Notes: generated by a model from the letters alone, not told the origin. A stretch of DNA of 64,000 nucleotides from Methylotenera_A aquatica (GCA_965601485.1 OZ271846.1:744001-808000); one strand, 5' to 3'. Counted from the first letter of the stretch, positions 27,043 through 36,012 are shown. Numbers and translations: made by a program.

Positions 27043-28254
27043 ATGCAAAAAATGCATTTTAAATTTCTCACTTACATTATCGTCAACGCAATCTTGTCTT
27101 TATCAATAATCACGGTGGCGTTTGCGGACGGCAGCAATTATTTTGATTTATGGCTATCAGCATTAAAAACAGAGGCAAGAGAAGCGCAAATTTCAGTACA
27201 AACGATTGACGATGCCTTTAAGACTGCGCAATACTTGCCATGGGTGATTATTCTGGATCGCAATCAGCCAGAATTTATATCACCTTTTTTAAGTTATGTT
27301 GAAAAGCGCGTTAGCCCAGAGCTCATCAAACAAGGCAAGGCGGAATTACTAGAACAGGAAGCGCTATTAAGCCAAGTTGAGGCGCAGTATGGCGTGCCAA
27401 AGCAGGTGTTAGTCGCCTTTTGGGGCTTAGAAACTAACTATGGCGACAACAAAGGTAATTTTGGTTTACCATCTGCGCTAATGACCTTGGCTTATGAAGG
27501 GCGTCGCGCTTCATTTTTCCGCAGTCAATTATTCGACACTATGCGGATTGTGGATGCTGGTCATAATACGGTGGCGGGTATGCGCGGCTCTTGGGCAGGG
27601 GCTATGGGGCATATGCAATTTATGCCTTCTACCATGCTTAAATATGGCGTAGATGCTGATATGGACGGCCGTATTAATATTTGGACTTCACTGCCTGATG
27701 CCTTTTCATCAGCCGCTAATTACTTAAGCAAAGTGGGTTGGCGCAAAGAGGAGGTGGCGGCAATCGAAGTTAAGTTGCCCGCAAACTTTGATTACAGCCA
27801 AGCGCGTCTAAATAATCGTCAGATGGCGAGTGATTGGGCAAAGTTAGGTGTGGAGGATATGGCAGGTAATGCAATACCTAACCAAGCTAATGCCGCGATT
27901 TTGCTCCCACAAGGTTATTATGGTCCAGCTTTTATGGTGTTTAGCAATTTTGATGTGATTATGGATTGGAATCGTTCTGTTAATTACGCCTTATCTGTTG
28001 TGCATCTATCCAATCAGTTAATGGGAGAAAAGCCGATTTTGGGGGGCGAGTTGGCTGAAAAAGAAGCGATGAGCTTTAATCAATTTTGGGCATTGCAAGG
28101 CAGATTAAATGAATTGGGTTTTGATTGTGGCGAGCCTGATGGATTTCCTGGCCTTAAAACGCAGGCGGCGATTAGGCAATATCAGGCTAGCCAGCAATTA
28201 GTACAAGATGGTTACGCCAGCCCAAGCTTGTATCAACGCTTATTGCAACCTTAA
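27043..28254 (+). CDS. MltB-family lytic murein transglycosylase
   Basis: Cleaves peptidoglycan glycan strands in the periplasm to give 1,6-anhydromuropeptides. The 403-residue product has a signal peptide (hydrophobic core about residues 10-27, cleavage near AFADG), the SLT_2 catalytic domain with the catalytic glutamate in FWGLETNYG (about residue 131) and the conserved AGAMGHMQFMPSTMLKYG (about 185-202), and a C-terminal peptidoglycan-binding domain (about 345-400). No lipobox is seen, so it is probably soluble or signal-anchored rather than a lipoprotein like E. coli MltB. Its 3' end overlaps the convergent oxygenase gene by four bases. Confidence 0.92.
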   Translation: MQKMHFKFLTYIIVNAILSLSIITVAFADGSNYFDLWLSALKTEAREAQISVQTIDDAFKTAQYLPWVIILDRNQPEFISPFLSYVEKRVSPELIKQGKAELLEQEALLSQVEAQYGVPKQVLVAFWGLETNYGDNKGNFGLPSALMTLAYEGRRASFFRSQLFDTMRIVDAGHNTVAGMRGSWAGAMGHMQFMPSTMLKYGVDADMDGRINIWTSLPDAFSSAANYLSKVGWRKEEVAAIEVKLPANFDYSQARLNNRQMASDWAKLGVEDMAGNAIPNQANAAILLPQGYYGPAFMVFSNFDVIMDWNRSVNYALSVVHLSNQLMGEKPILGGELAEKEAMSFNQFWALQGRLNELGFDCGEPDGFPGLKTQAAIRQYQASQQLVQDGYASPSLYQRLLQP

Positions 28255-28886
28255 AAAATTAAAGAGTCACGACTTCTAAACCAGCCGGTAATGCTTGCTC
28301 TTTCTCGTTTTGCAGGGCGTACTTCGTGCCAAAAATTGGCGGATAAAAATAGCACCAATTTGCCAGCTGCTGGCAAAATATCTAAGTAATCAATTTCATC
28401 TAAATACAAGCGTAGCTCACCACCATCATCCGCTTGCCAATTGGAATTCAAATATAAAATACTGCTTAATTGGCGAGATTTTGCATTCGTACCATAGCTA
28501 AATTGGTCTAAATGTCTCAGATAAGCGCCACCAATTGGATAAAGCGCTAAATGCGTTTCAAGTGATTGTATATTCATGAATAATTGCTGATTAAGCATGT
28601 CTTTTAACGTGTGCATTTTTTTAAAATAAGCTTGAATATCGCTATTTTCATCCTGTTCATCCAACCATGTAATATGGTCACCACGAATTGCAGATTGCTG
28701 AGCTTGATTGATTAAGCCCGTTTTGGCGGCACGCATATTATGATTGCCATAGCGCTTATGCGTTTCATCCCGCAAAGCGGCAATAATGCTTGCCGATAGA
28801 AAATTATCCCAAACAACGTAACCGTTTTCACTGAGTGACTGTATTATCAAGTCAATGTCTGCCTGTTGTTTGTTTTGCGTAATCAC
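28251..28886 (-). CDS. 2OG-Fe(II) oxygenase (prolyl-4-hydroxylase/SM-20-like)
   Basis: Predicted cytosolic 2-oxoglutarate- and iron-dependent hydroxylase. With a GTG start at 28886 it is 211 residues. The facial triad is HLD (H125, D127) and H187 in FWHEV, with the 2OG-binding arginine following in KRERASITGW (about 194-196). The double-stranded beta-helix core spans about residues 105-205. An upstream TTG at 28919 would place the strong TATAAT box inside the gene, so GTG 28886, exactly seven bases downstream of that box, is preferred and implies a leaderless mRNA. The substrate is unknown; relatives hydroxylate proteins such as ribosomal proteins. Confidence 0.85.
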   Translation of the reverse strand: MITQNKQQADIDLIIQSLSENGYVVWDNFLSASIIAALRDETHKRYGNHNMRAAKTGLINQAQQSAIRGDHITWLDEQDENSDIQAYFKKMHTLKDMLNQQLFMNIQSLETHLALYPIGGAYLRHLDQFSYGTNAKSRQLSSILYLNSNWQADDGGELRLYLDEIDYLDILPAAGKLVLFLSANFWHEVRPAKRERASITGWFRSRDSLIF

Positions 28887-28892
28887 TGTGCG

Positions 28893-28920
28893 ATTATACC
28901 AGCGCGCGTTTGCGTGCAAA
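28893..28920 (-). promoter_or_regulatory. Promoter of the 2OG oxygenase gene (leaderless)
   Basis: On the minus strand TTTGCA (28920-28915), a 16-base spacer and a perfect TATAAT (28898-28893) preceded by TGG (extended -10). The expected start site falls on the G of the GTG start codon at 28886, and there is no room for a ribosome-binding site. It overlaps the divergent tRNA-Val promoter. Confidence 0.65.
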
Positions 28921-28938
28921 CCCGTATTAAGCTAAAAT
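28910..28938 (+). promoter_or_regulatory. Promoter of tRNA-Val
   Basis: TTGCGT (28910-28915) and TAAAAT (28933-28938) are separated by 17 bases; transcription would start about 19 bases before the mature tRNA. Its -35 region overlaps that of the divergent oxygenase promoter, so the two may compete. Confidence 0.55.
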
Positions 28939-28963
28939 TCGCACTTCGCAAAAAGTGAAAAAC

Positions 28964-29040
28964 AGGCGGTTAGCTCAGTTGGTTAGAGCGCTTGGTCGAC
29001 ATCCAAGAGGTCACCAGTTCGAATCTGGTACTGCCTACCA
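28964..29040 (+). tRNA. tRNA-Val (anticodon GAC)
   Basis: A 77-base tRNA with encoded CCA. Acceptor stem AGGCGGT/ACTGCCT pairs fully with one G-U. Anticodon stem CTTGG/CCAAG encloses TCGACAT, giving anticodon GAC (valine GUC/GUU). T-arm CCAGT/CTGG with TTCGAAT is standard. It stands alone between the divergent oxygenase gene and thrS, and is followed by a terminator. Confidence 0.97.
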
Positions 29041-29049
29041 CTAATATTT

Positions 29050-29078
29050 AAAGCCGTTCAAAAAAACGGCTTTTGTTG
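29050..29078 (+). terminator. Rho-independent terminator after tRNA-Val
   Basis: AAAGCCGTT (29050-29058), loop CAAAAA, AACGGCTTT (29065-29073) and continuing TTGTTGTTTT give a nine-pair stem followed by a T-rich run. Confidence 0.8.
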
Positions 29079-29114
29079 TTTTAGCTTTATTTTAAATACT
29101 AAATTGGATTCGAT

Positions 29115-31022
29115 ATGCCAGTGATTCGCTTACCAGATGGCTCAGAACGCCGCTTTGATTCGCCCGTAACTGTGGCGCAAGTAGCCATGGACATTGGTGC
29201 AGGCCTTGCAAAGGCAGCGCTAGCTGGTGAGGTCAACAACCAATTGGTCGATACAAGCTATTTGATTGAAACCGATAGTGATTTAGCGATTATTACTGAT
29301 AAATCTGATAATGGTTTAGATGTGATTCGTCATTCTACTGCGCACTTATTGGCGTATGCGGTTAAAGAATTATTTCCTGATTGCCAAGTCACCATTGGCC
29401 CTGTGATTGAAAATGGGTTCTACTATGATTTTTCATACAAACGCCCATTTACGCCAGAAGACTTGGTGACAATAGAAAAGAAAATGGCTGAACTTGTTAA
29501 AAAAGATGAGCTGGTCACGCGTAAAGTGCTGCCGCGAGATGAAGCGGTGGCCTATTTCAAAAGTATCAATGAGCATTACAAAGCCGAGATCATTGCATCG
29601 ATTCCTGCCAACGAAGATGTATCTTTGTATTCTGAAGGCAACTTTACCGATTTATGCCGTGGCCCGCATGTGCCAAATACAGGCAAATTAAAAGCCTTTA
29701 AATTAATGAAGCTAGCAGGTGCCTACTGGCGTGGCGATAGTAATAATGAGATGCTACAACGCGTTTATGGCACGGCTTGGCGAAATAAAGAAGAGTTGGA
29801 AGCTTATTTATTTCAACTGGAAGAAGCCGAAAAACGCGACCATCGCAAATTAGGTAAACAGCTTGATTATTTTCATATGCAAGACGATGCTCCCGGCATG
29901 GTGTTCTGGCATCCGCGCGGCTGGAGCATTTGGCAAGAAGTTGAGCAATACATGCGCAAAATGTTCAAAGATTACAATTATCAGGAAGTGCGCACGCCAA
30001 CCATTATGGATAAAACCTTATGGGAGAAATCGGGTCATTGGCAAAACTACCGCGACAATATGTTTGTGACTAATTCAGAAAATCGCGAATACGCGGTTAA
30101 GCCGATGAATTGCCCAGGCCATGTGCAGATTTATAATAGCAGCTTGCATAGTTACCGCGATTTACCTTTAAGACTTGCCGAATTTGGCTCGTGTCACCGT
30201 AACGAACCATCTGGTTCATTACACGGTTTAATGCGTGTGCGCGGCTTTACGCAAGATGATGCGCATATATTCTGTACTGAAGAACAAGTAGAGGCGGAAG
30301 TAGCCGATTTTATTAAAATGCTTTACAAAGCCTATGTTGATTTTGGCTTTAACGATGTCTTAGTTAAGCTTTCTACTCGCCCTGAAAAACGTATTGGATC
30401 GGATGAGGATTGGGATAGGGCAGAGACCTCGCTTGCCAATGCGTTGAAACTAAATAATTTGGACTTTGAATATCAGCCTGGTGAAGGTGCATTTTACGGC
30501 CCTAAAATCGAATTCACACTAAAAGATTCGTTAGGTCGCTTATGGCAGTGCGGTACCATTCAGCTTGATCCTAATTTACCAGAGCGTTTAGGTGCAGAAT
30601 ATGTAGCGGAAGACAATTCGCGCAAGCGCCCAATTATGTTGCATCGCGCTATTGTGGGGTCAATGGAGCGTTTTATTGGCATTTTAATCGAAAACTATGC
30701 AGGTGCAATGCCGCTTTGGTTGGCGCCCGTACAAGTGATGGTGCTGAATATTTCTGAAAGCCAAGCCGAATATGTGATGCAAGTGATTGAAATTCTAAAG
30801 AAAAATAACATTAGATGCGATTTTGACTTGAGAAATGAGAAGATTACCTATAAAATACGCGAGCATTCAATGCAGAAAATGCCTTATTTGCTAGTTGCAG
30901 GTGAGCGAGAAATGCAAGCAGGACAAGTCGCCGTGCGTACCAGAAAAGGTGAAGACCTAGGTTCAATGCCTATTTCCGAGCTAATTGCTCGGTTAAAAGC
31001 AGAAATCGAAGCGAAGGTTTAA
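29115..31022 (+). CDS. thrS: Threonine--tRNA ligase
   Basis: Charges tRNA-Thr in the cytosol. The 635-residue product contains the N-terminal TGS domain (about residues 1-62), the editing domain with HSTAHLLAYAVKELFP (about 75-90), the class II catalytic core and the C-terminal anticodon-binding domain. The catalytic zinc ligands are C333 (MNCPGH), H384 (DDAHIF) and H510 (MLHRA), matching the E. coli positions within one residue. It opens the conserved thrS-infC-rpmI-rplT-pheST block. No T-box or obvious tRNA-like operator is seen in the short leader. Confidence 0.98.
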   Translation: MPVIRLPDGSERRFDSPVTVAQVAMDIGAGLAKAALAGEVNNQLVDTSYLIETDSDLAIITDKSDNGLDVIRHSTAHLLAYAVKELFPDCQVTIGPVIENGFYYDFSYKRPFTPEDLVTIEKKMAELVKKDELVTRKVLPRDEAVAYFKSINEHYKAEIIASIPANEDVSLYSEGNFTDLCRGPHVPNTGKLKAFKLMKLAGAYWRGDSNNEMLQRVYGTAWRNKEELEAYLFQLEEAEKRDHRKLGKQLDYFHMQDDAPGMVFWHPRGWSIWQEVEQYMRKMFKDYNYQEVRTPTIMDKTLWEKSGHWQNYRDNMFVTNSENREYAVKPMNCPGHVQIYNSSLHSYRDLPLRLAEFGSCHRNEPSGSLHGLMRVRGFTQDDAHIFCTEEQVEAEVADFIKMLYKAYVDFGFNDVLVKLSTRPEKRIGSDEDWDRAETSLANALKLNNLDFEYQPGEGAFYGPKIEFTLKDSLGRLWQCGTIQLDPNLPERLGAEYVAEDNSRKRPIMLHRAIVGSMERFIGILIENYAGAMPLWLAPVQVMVLNISESQAEYVMQVIEILKKNNIRCDFDLRNEKITYKIREHSMQKMPYLLVAGEREMQAGQVAVRTRKGEDLGSMPISELIARLKAEIEAKV

Positions 31023-31070
31023 GCTAAATTTTCAAGGTAGCGCGGTTTAATTTTTTATTAGGAGCCAGCA

Positions 31071-31670
31071 ATAGCACAAGATAAAGATACACGAATTAAT
31101 GGGGATATTACCGCACCCGAAGTTCGTTTGGTGGGCATAGAAGGAGAGCCGTTAGGCATAGTAAGTCTTCGCGAAGCCTTTGCGAAAGCAGAAGAAGCGG
31201 ATATTGATTTGGTTGAAATTGCGCCAAACGCGTCACCACCAGTGTGCAGATTGATGGACTACGGTAAGTTTAAGTATGCTGAAAGTAAACGTCAGCACGA
31301 GCAAAAACTGAAGCAAAAACAAGTTGTTATTAAGGAAATTAAATTTCGCCCCGGTACAGATGACGGCGATTATAATATTAAAGTGCGTAATATCATCCGA
31401 TTTTTGGGTGAGGGTGATAAAGCCAAAATCACGCTACGTTTTAGAGGCCGCGAAATTACGCACCAAGAATTTGGTTTGGCTTTATTAAGACGTGTGGAAG
31501 CCGATTTGGCTGAGCATGCGGTGGTTGAGCAGTTTCCAAAAATGGAAGGCCGCCAAATGGTGATGGTGTTAGCACCGAAGAAAGTAGAAAAAGTAGTCGT
31601 TAAACCACCAAAGGCAGCTAAACCTGCTGAAAAATTAGCTGACAAGATAGAAGTACTGGCTACAGAATAA
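31071..31670 (+). CDS. infC: Translation initiation factor IF-3 (AUA start codon)
   Basis: IF-3 prevents premature 50S joining and proofreads the start codon. The family N-terminus (AQDKDTRINGDITAPEVR) is encoded immediately after an ATA triplet at 31071, and AGGAG lies seven bases upstream; no ATG, GTG or TTG can supply this N-terminus. Start at ATA gives 199 residues, close to usual plus a Lys/Ala-rich tail. A poor start codon is known for infC in other bacteria (AUU in E. coli), where IF-3 discriminates against it and so represses itself; the same autoregulation is inferred here. The first GTG (31128) would remove 19 conserved residues. Confidence 0.95.
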   Translation: MAQDKDTRINGDITAPEVRLVGIEGEPLGIVSLREAFAKAEEADIDLVEIAPNASPPVCRLMDYGKFKYAESKRQHEQKLKQKQVVIKEIKFRPGTDDGDYNIKVRNIIRFLGEGDKAKITLRFRGREITHQEFGLALLRRVEADLAEHAVVEQFPKMEGRQMVMVLAPKKVEKVVVKPPKAAKPAEKLADKIEVLATE

Positions 31671-31690
31671 TAAGTTTGCTTCAAAATTGT

Positions 31691-31838
31691 AATGAGCGCA
31701 TTTTAGGCAAGTCGCACGGCTCTTAAAAGCCGGAATGTACAATAAGTACATGAGGACTTTGAGCGCTGAGTAACGCAGTATTAAATCTGCGCATTGAGTT
31801 TTTGAGTGATACGGCGAAATGGCATGCCTAGGCACTCT
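31691..31838 (+). ncRNA. Candidate structured leader or dispersed RNA element before rpmI
   Basis: The 192 bases between infC and rpmI hold a chain of stems: CGGCT/AGCCG (31717-31732), ATGTAC-AATAA-GTACAT (31735-31751), CGCAG/CTGCG (31774-31791) and GAGTG/CACTC (31804-31837), the last ending 15 bases before the rpmI ribosome site AAGGAG. TGAGCGC is repeated at 31693 and 31760. In E. coli, L20 binds this intercistronic region to repress rpmI-rplT, so a ribosomal-protein leader is plausible. The GTAC-hairpin followed by ATGAGGA also recalls a multicopy betaproteobacterial small RNA/repeat class (memory only, not verified). Confidence 0.45.
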
Positions 31839-31862
31839 TTATCAACCTCCAAGGAGAAAAAA

Positions 31863-32060
31863 ATGCCAAAAATGAAAACAAAGAGCAGCGCCAAAAAGCG
31901 TTTTAAGTTCTTAGGTAACGGTAAAGTGAAACGCACGCATTCACATTTACGTCATATCCTAACCAAGAAAACCACTAAGCAAAAACGTAAGTTACGTGGC
32001 ACTTCGATCATTTCACCAACTGACATCAAACGCGTTCGCGCCATGATGCCAACAAAATAA
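31863..32060 (+). CDS. rpmI: 50S ribosomal protein L35
   Basis: Small, very basic ribosomal protein of the large subunit. The 65-residue product begins PKMKTKSSAKKRF and contains the conserved RTHSHLRHILTKK segment (about residues 26-38). The ATG at 31863 has AAGGAG six bases upstream; upstream in-frame codons belong to the leader and are rejected. It is followed after 10 bases by rplT. Confidence 0.98.
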   Translation: MPKMKTKSSAKKRFKFLGNGKVKRTHSHLRHILTKKTTKQKRKLRGTSIISPTDIKRVRAMMPTK

Positions 32061-32070
32061 GGAGACCGAG

Positions 32071-32430
32071 ATGCCTAGAGTAAAACGTGGTGTCATTGCT
32101 CGCGCAAGACATAAAAAGGTATTAAATGCCGCTAAAGGTTATCGCGGTCGTCGTAAAAACGTTTATCGCATTGCCAAGCAAGCGGTAATGAAAGCTGGTC
32201 AATATGCATACCGTGACCGTCGTCAGAAAAAACGTCAGTTCCGTACACTATGGATTGCACGTATTAACGCAGGTGCGCGTGAGTTAGGTTTAACTTACAG
32301 CCGCTTCATGAATGGCTTGAAAAAATCTTCTATTGAAGTGGATCGCAAGGTATTAGCGGATTTGGCAGTGTTCGACAAAGCGGCATTTGCAAAATTTGTT
32401 GACTTATCAAAAGCTGGTTTAGCGGCTTAA
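32071..32430 (+). CDS. rplT: 50S ribosomal protein L20
   Basis: Large-subunit assembly protein and, in enterobacteria, the autorepressor of its own operon. The 119-residue basic product has the usual MPRVKRGVIARARHKKVL start and the RQKKRQFRTLWIARINAG helix (about residues 51-68) that binds 23S rRNA. An AAGGAG-type site precedes the ATG. It ends the infC-rpmI-rplT unit; a terminator follows, although pheS continues on the same strand. Confidence 0.98.
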   Translation: MPRVKRGVIARARHKKVLNAAKGYRGRRKNVYRIAKQAVMKAGQYAYRDRRQKKRQFRTLWIARINAGARELGLTYSRFMNGLKKSSIEVDRKVLADLAVFDKAAFAKFVDLSKAGLAA

Positions 32431-32459
32431 GACTTGCTTAATTCAGTTTGAAAATTAAA

Positions 32460-32483
32460 AAAGAGGCTATGGCCTCTTTTTTT
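32460..32483 (+). terminator. Rho-independent terminator after rplT
   Basis: AAAGAGGC (32460-32467), loop TATG, GCCTCTTT (32472-32479) and a run of T to 32483. It separates the infC-rpmI-rplT transcript from pheST. Confidence 0.85.
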
Positions 32484-32590
32484 ATGACTGAATAATTAAT
32501 ACAAGAGTTTTTGAATGTCGATTTTAAATATTTATTCATAATCAATCAGTTAAACATCAAAAAACACATTACTTTAAGTTAAAATAACGT

Positions 32591-33574
32591 ATGACTAATT
32601 TAGAACATCTGATTTCAGAATCGCTTGCTGACTTTACGGCATGTAGTGACATGCCTGCACTAGAAAATGCTAAAGCCAAATATTTGGGTAAAACAGGTGT
32701 ATTAACGGATGCACTAAAAGGCTTGGGCAAGCTATCCAATGAAGATCGCCCCGCTGCAGGTGCTGCCATTAACGTGGTTAAGCAAGCCGTAGAGGCCGCA
32801 TTAAATGCGCGAAGGGAGGCTATTTTAAATGCCGAACAAGCCAAACAGTTGGCAGCTGAATCGCTGGATGTTACCTTGCCTGCACGTACTCAGTCACAAG
32901 GTGGTTTGCACCCAGTCACTTTAACTTTGCGCCGCATTGAAGAGTTATTTCATTCGATTGGCTTTGATGTAGCTACAGGGCCTGAAATTGAAACGGATTT
33001 TTACAATTTTACCGCACTGAATATTCCAGAGAATCATCCCGCGCGTGCGATGCATGACACTTTTTATGTGGATGAGAATAAAGTGTTGCGCACACACACA
33101 TCACCCGTGCAAATTCATTACATGGAGAATAAAGAACCGCCGCTAAAGATTATTGCGCCAGGCCGTGTTTACCGGGTGGATTCTGATGCTACGCATTCAC
33201 CGATGTTTCATCAGGTAGAAGGGTTGTGGGTAGATGAAAATATCAGCTTTGCCAATCTTAAAGGTGTAGTGCAAGATTTCTTGCAAAAATTCTTTGAGCG
33301 CGATGATTTAACTGTCCGATTCAGACCGTCATTTTTCCCATTTACTGAACCATCAGCCGAAATGGACATGAGTTGGAACGGAGGTTGGTTGGAGATTGGT
33401 GGTTGCGGTATGGTGCATCCTGAAGTGTTTAAACACGTGAATATCGATAGTGAAAAATACCGCGGTTTTGCCTTTGGTTTAGGTGTTGAACGCTTGGCCA
33501 TGTTGCGCTATGGTGTGAATGATTTACGTCATTTCTTTAATAATGATTTGCGTTTTTTATCGCAATTTAAATAA
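32591..33574 (+). CDS. pheS: Phenylalanine--tRNA ligase alpha subunit
   Basis: Catalytic subunit of the alpha2-beta2 synthetase that charges tRNA-Phe. The 327-residue product has an N-terminal coiled coil (about residues 1-90) and the class II core: motif 2-like HTSPVQIHYM (about 174-183), PGRVYRVDSDATHSPMFHQ (about 197-215) and the FAFGLGVERLAMLRYG motif 3 (about 293-308). No good ribosome-binding site precedes the ATG at 32591, although all features fit this start. It sits between the rplT terminator and pheT, so its promoter must lie in the 107 AT-rich bases upstream. Confidence 0.97.
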   Translation: MTNLEHLISESLADFTACSDMPALENAKAKYLGKTGVLTDALKGLGKLSNEDRPAAGAAINVVKQAVEAALNARREAILNAEQAKQLAAESLDVTLPARTQSQGGLHPVTLTLRRIEELFHSIGFDVATGPEIETDFYNFTALNIPENHPARAMHDTFYVDENKVLRTHTSPVQIHYMENKEPPLKIIAPGRVYRVDSDATHSPMFHQVEGLWVDENISFANLKGVVQDFLQKFFERDDLTVRFRPSFFPFTEPSAEMDMSWNGGWLEIGGCGMVHPEVFKHVNIDSEKYRGFAFGLGVERLAMLRYGVNDLRHFFNNDLRFLSQFK

Positions 33575-33596
33575 TCAAGCTGAATAATTAAACGCT

Positions 33597-35951
33597 ATGC
33601 AATTCTCCGAAAACTGGTTACGAACTTTTGTTAATCCTGCCATTTCATCCGCAGAGCTAAGTAATGCCTTAACAATGGCAGGGCTTGAGGTAGAAGAAAT
33701 GACGCCTGTGGCGCCTGCTTTTGACCGTATTGTGATAGGCGAAATTGTAGAGGCGCTTAAGCATCCTGATGCTGACCGCTTGCAAGTTTGCAAGGTGAAT
33801 CTAGGTAAGGAAATTTTGCAGATTGTTTGTGGTGCCAGCAACGCGCGTGTGGGCCTAAAAGCTCCATGTGCTTTAGTTGGTGCAGAGCTGTCAGGTATCA
33901 GTATTAAAGCTGCAAAAGTTCGCGGCGTAGAGTCGTTTGGCATGATGTGTTCTGCCAAAGAGTTGGGATTAGCAGTAGAAGCAAACGGCTTGCTAGAATT
34001 ACCAAATGATGCACCAGTTGGTCAGGATATTCGCCAATATTTGGATTTAAATGACCAATTATTAACATTAAAATTAACGCCTAACCGTGCTGATTGTTTA
34101 AGTATTTTAGGTATCGCGCGTGATGTGGCGGCGATTACAGGTGCGCCTGTTATCTTGCCAGCGGCTAACGCTGCCAAAATTGAAAGCACAAAGATACAGA
34201 CTGTAAGCATTGATGCATTAGATGCATGTCCTGCTTATTATGGCCGCGTAATTGAGGCGGTGAATGCGCGAGCCAAAACGCCAGATTGGATGTTGCGCAA
34301 TTTAGAGCGAAGCGGCATTCGAAGCATTAGCGCGATTGTGGATATTACCAATTTTGTTTTGCTGGAATTTGGCCAGCCAATGCATGCGTTTGATTTAACA
34401 AAATTGAGCGGCGGTATTCAGGTTCGTTTTGCTAAAAAAGATGAGCCAATTAGATTACTCAATAACACCGATGTAAAACTAGCCAGTGATGATTTGGTAA
34501 TTGCGGATGACAGTGGTGCGATTGCATTAGCTGGAATTATGGGCGGTGAGTCAACATCGGTAACTGATGCCACCAGTAATATATTTTTAGAGAGTGCGTT
34601 TTTTACGCCAGATTCAATTGCTGGTAAAGCACGCCGTTTGGGCTTAAGCACGGATTCATCTTATCGCTTTGAGCGCGGCGTGGATTTTGGCATCACTCAA
34701 ATGGCATTAGAACGTGCAACGGCTCTGGTGTTGGCGATTTGTGGTGGTAAAGCGGGTGAAATGATTGCGGTAATCAATACATTACCTAACCGTAAAATCG
34801 TGTATTTGCGTTACGCAAGATTATTGTCGGTATTGGGTATTAGCATACCGCAAGCAACGGTTGGAACGCTATTAGCACAGCTTGGATTTGAATTTAGTGC
34901 AAACGGCGATGTGTTCGCTGTGCACGCGCCAACATATCGTTTTGATATTGCGATTGAAGAAGATTTAATTGAAGAAATCGCGCGTTTGCATGGCTACGAT
35001 AAAATTGCCGCCATCACGCCAACGGCTAGTTTGGGCATGTTGCCTGCTAGTGAATCGGCACTAAATCAGGCTTGGCTGCGCGATACCTTACAAATGCAAG
35101 GTTATCAAGAAATTGTGACCTATAGCTTTGTGGATGAAAGTTGGGAGCGCGATTTATTAGGTAATCCTAATCCAATTAAGCTGAAAAACCCAATTGCCAG
35201 CAATTTAAGCGTAATGCGCAGTGGCTTATGGGGTGGTTTGCTGGATACACTAACCTATAATTTGAATCGCAAGCAAGAGCGCGCCATGCTGTTTGAATTA
35301 GGCAGCAGCTATCATCACTCAGAGCAAAGTGCTTATTCCGAAAACTTACGTGTAGCAGGCTTGTATTATGGCTCATTTCAGCCTGAGCAGTGGGGTGTAA
35401 TCGCAAAAGAGGTGGATTTTTACGATGTAAAAGCCACTGTCGATTGTTTAACGCATGGCAAGGCTGAATATCGCGCAGAGACCCATAACGCATTGCATCC
35501 AGGCCAATCAGCGCGTGTTTATCTGGATGGCAATCCAATTGGCTGGCTCGGTAAGTTGCATCCAAAGTGGCAGCAACACTATAGTTTAGCTAAAAATACG
35601 TATCTTTTTGAGCTGGAAGCATTGCCATTATTGCATAAGCCGCTTGCGCAATATGAAGAGGTGCCAAAAACCTTAGCCATTCGACGTGATTTAGCCGTTA
35701 TTGTGAATGCCGATTTGCCGGTTCAGCACCTTTTTGATGCAATTACACAAGCGAGCATTTCGCTTGTGATACAAGTGCAACTATTTGATATATATCAGGG
35801 AAAAGGTATTCCCGAAAATAAAAAAAGCCTTGCATTATCAGTACTTATGCAAGATACTCATAAAACTTTGGTGGATACTGAAGCCGAAGTTGCAATGGCA
35901 GAATTGCTAAAATTATTAGAAAATCAATTTTCCGCCAGTTTGCGTAATTAA
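33597..35951 (+). CDS. pheT: Phenylalanine--tRNA ligase beta subunit
   Basis: Partner of PheS with tRNA-binding and editing functions. The 784-residue product shows the tRNA-binding OB domain (about residues 40-150, with HPDADRLQVCKV), the B3/B4 editing domain (about 215-390), the B5 domain (about 400-470, RFDIAIEEDLIEEIARLHGY), the inactive core and the C-terminal ferredoxin-fold anticodon-binding domain (about 690-784, AIRRDLAVIV). It follows pheS by 22 bases. Length is standard. Confidence 0.97.
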   Translation: MQFSENWLRTFVNPAISSAELSNALTMAGLEVEEMTPVAPAFDRIVIGEIVEALKHPDADRLQVCKVNLGKEILQIVCGASNARVGLKAPCALVGAELSGISIKAAKVRGVESFGMMCSAKELGLAVEANGLLELPNDAPVGQDIRQYLDLNDQLLTLKLTPNRADCLSILGIARDVAAITGAPVILPAANAAKIESTKIQTVSIDALDACPAYYGRVIEAVNARAKTPDWMLRNLERSGIRSISAIVDITNFVLLEFGQPMHAFDLTKLSGGIQVRFAKKDEPIRLLNNTDVKLASDDLVIADDSGAIALAGIMGGESTSVTDATSNIFLESAFFTPDSIAGKARRLGLSTDSSYRFERGVDFGITQMALERATALVLAICGGKAGEMIAVINTLPNRKIVYLRYARLLSVLGISIPQATVGTLLAQLGFEFSANGDVFAVHAPTYRFDIAIEEDLIEEIARLHGYDKIAAITPTASLGMLPASESALNQAWLRDTLQMQGYQEIVTYSFVDESWERDLLGNPNPIKLKNPIASNLSVMRSGLWGGLLDTLTYNLNRKQERAMLFELGSSYHHSEQSAYSENLRVAGLYYGSFQPEQWGVIAKEVDFYDVKATVDCLTHGKAEYRAETHNALHPGQSARVYLDGNPIGWLGKLHPKWQQHYSLAKNTYLFELEALPLLHKPLAQYEEVPKTLAIRRDLAVIVNADLPVQHLFDAITQASISLVIQVQLFDIYQGKGIPENKKSLALSVLMQDTHKTLVDTEAEVAMAELLKLLENQFSASLRN

Positions 35952-36012
35952 ACGATCAAACAAAAATTCAACGAAATTAAATTAATGGATAAAATATGTT
36001 GAGGGGAAGCGT

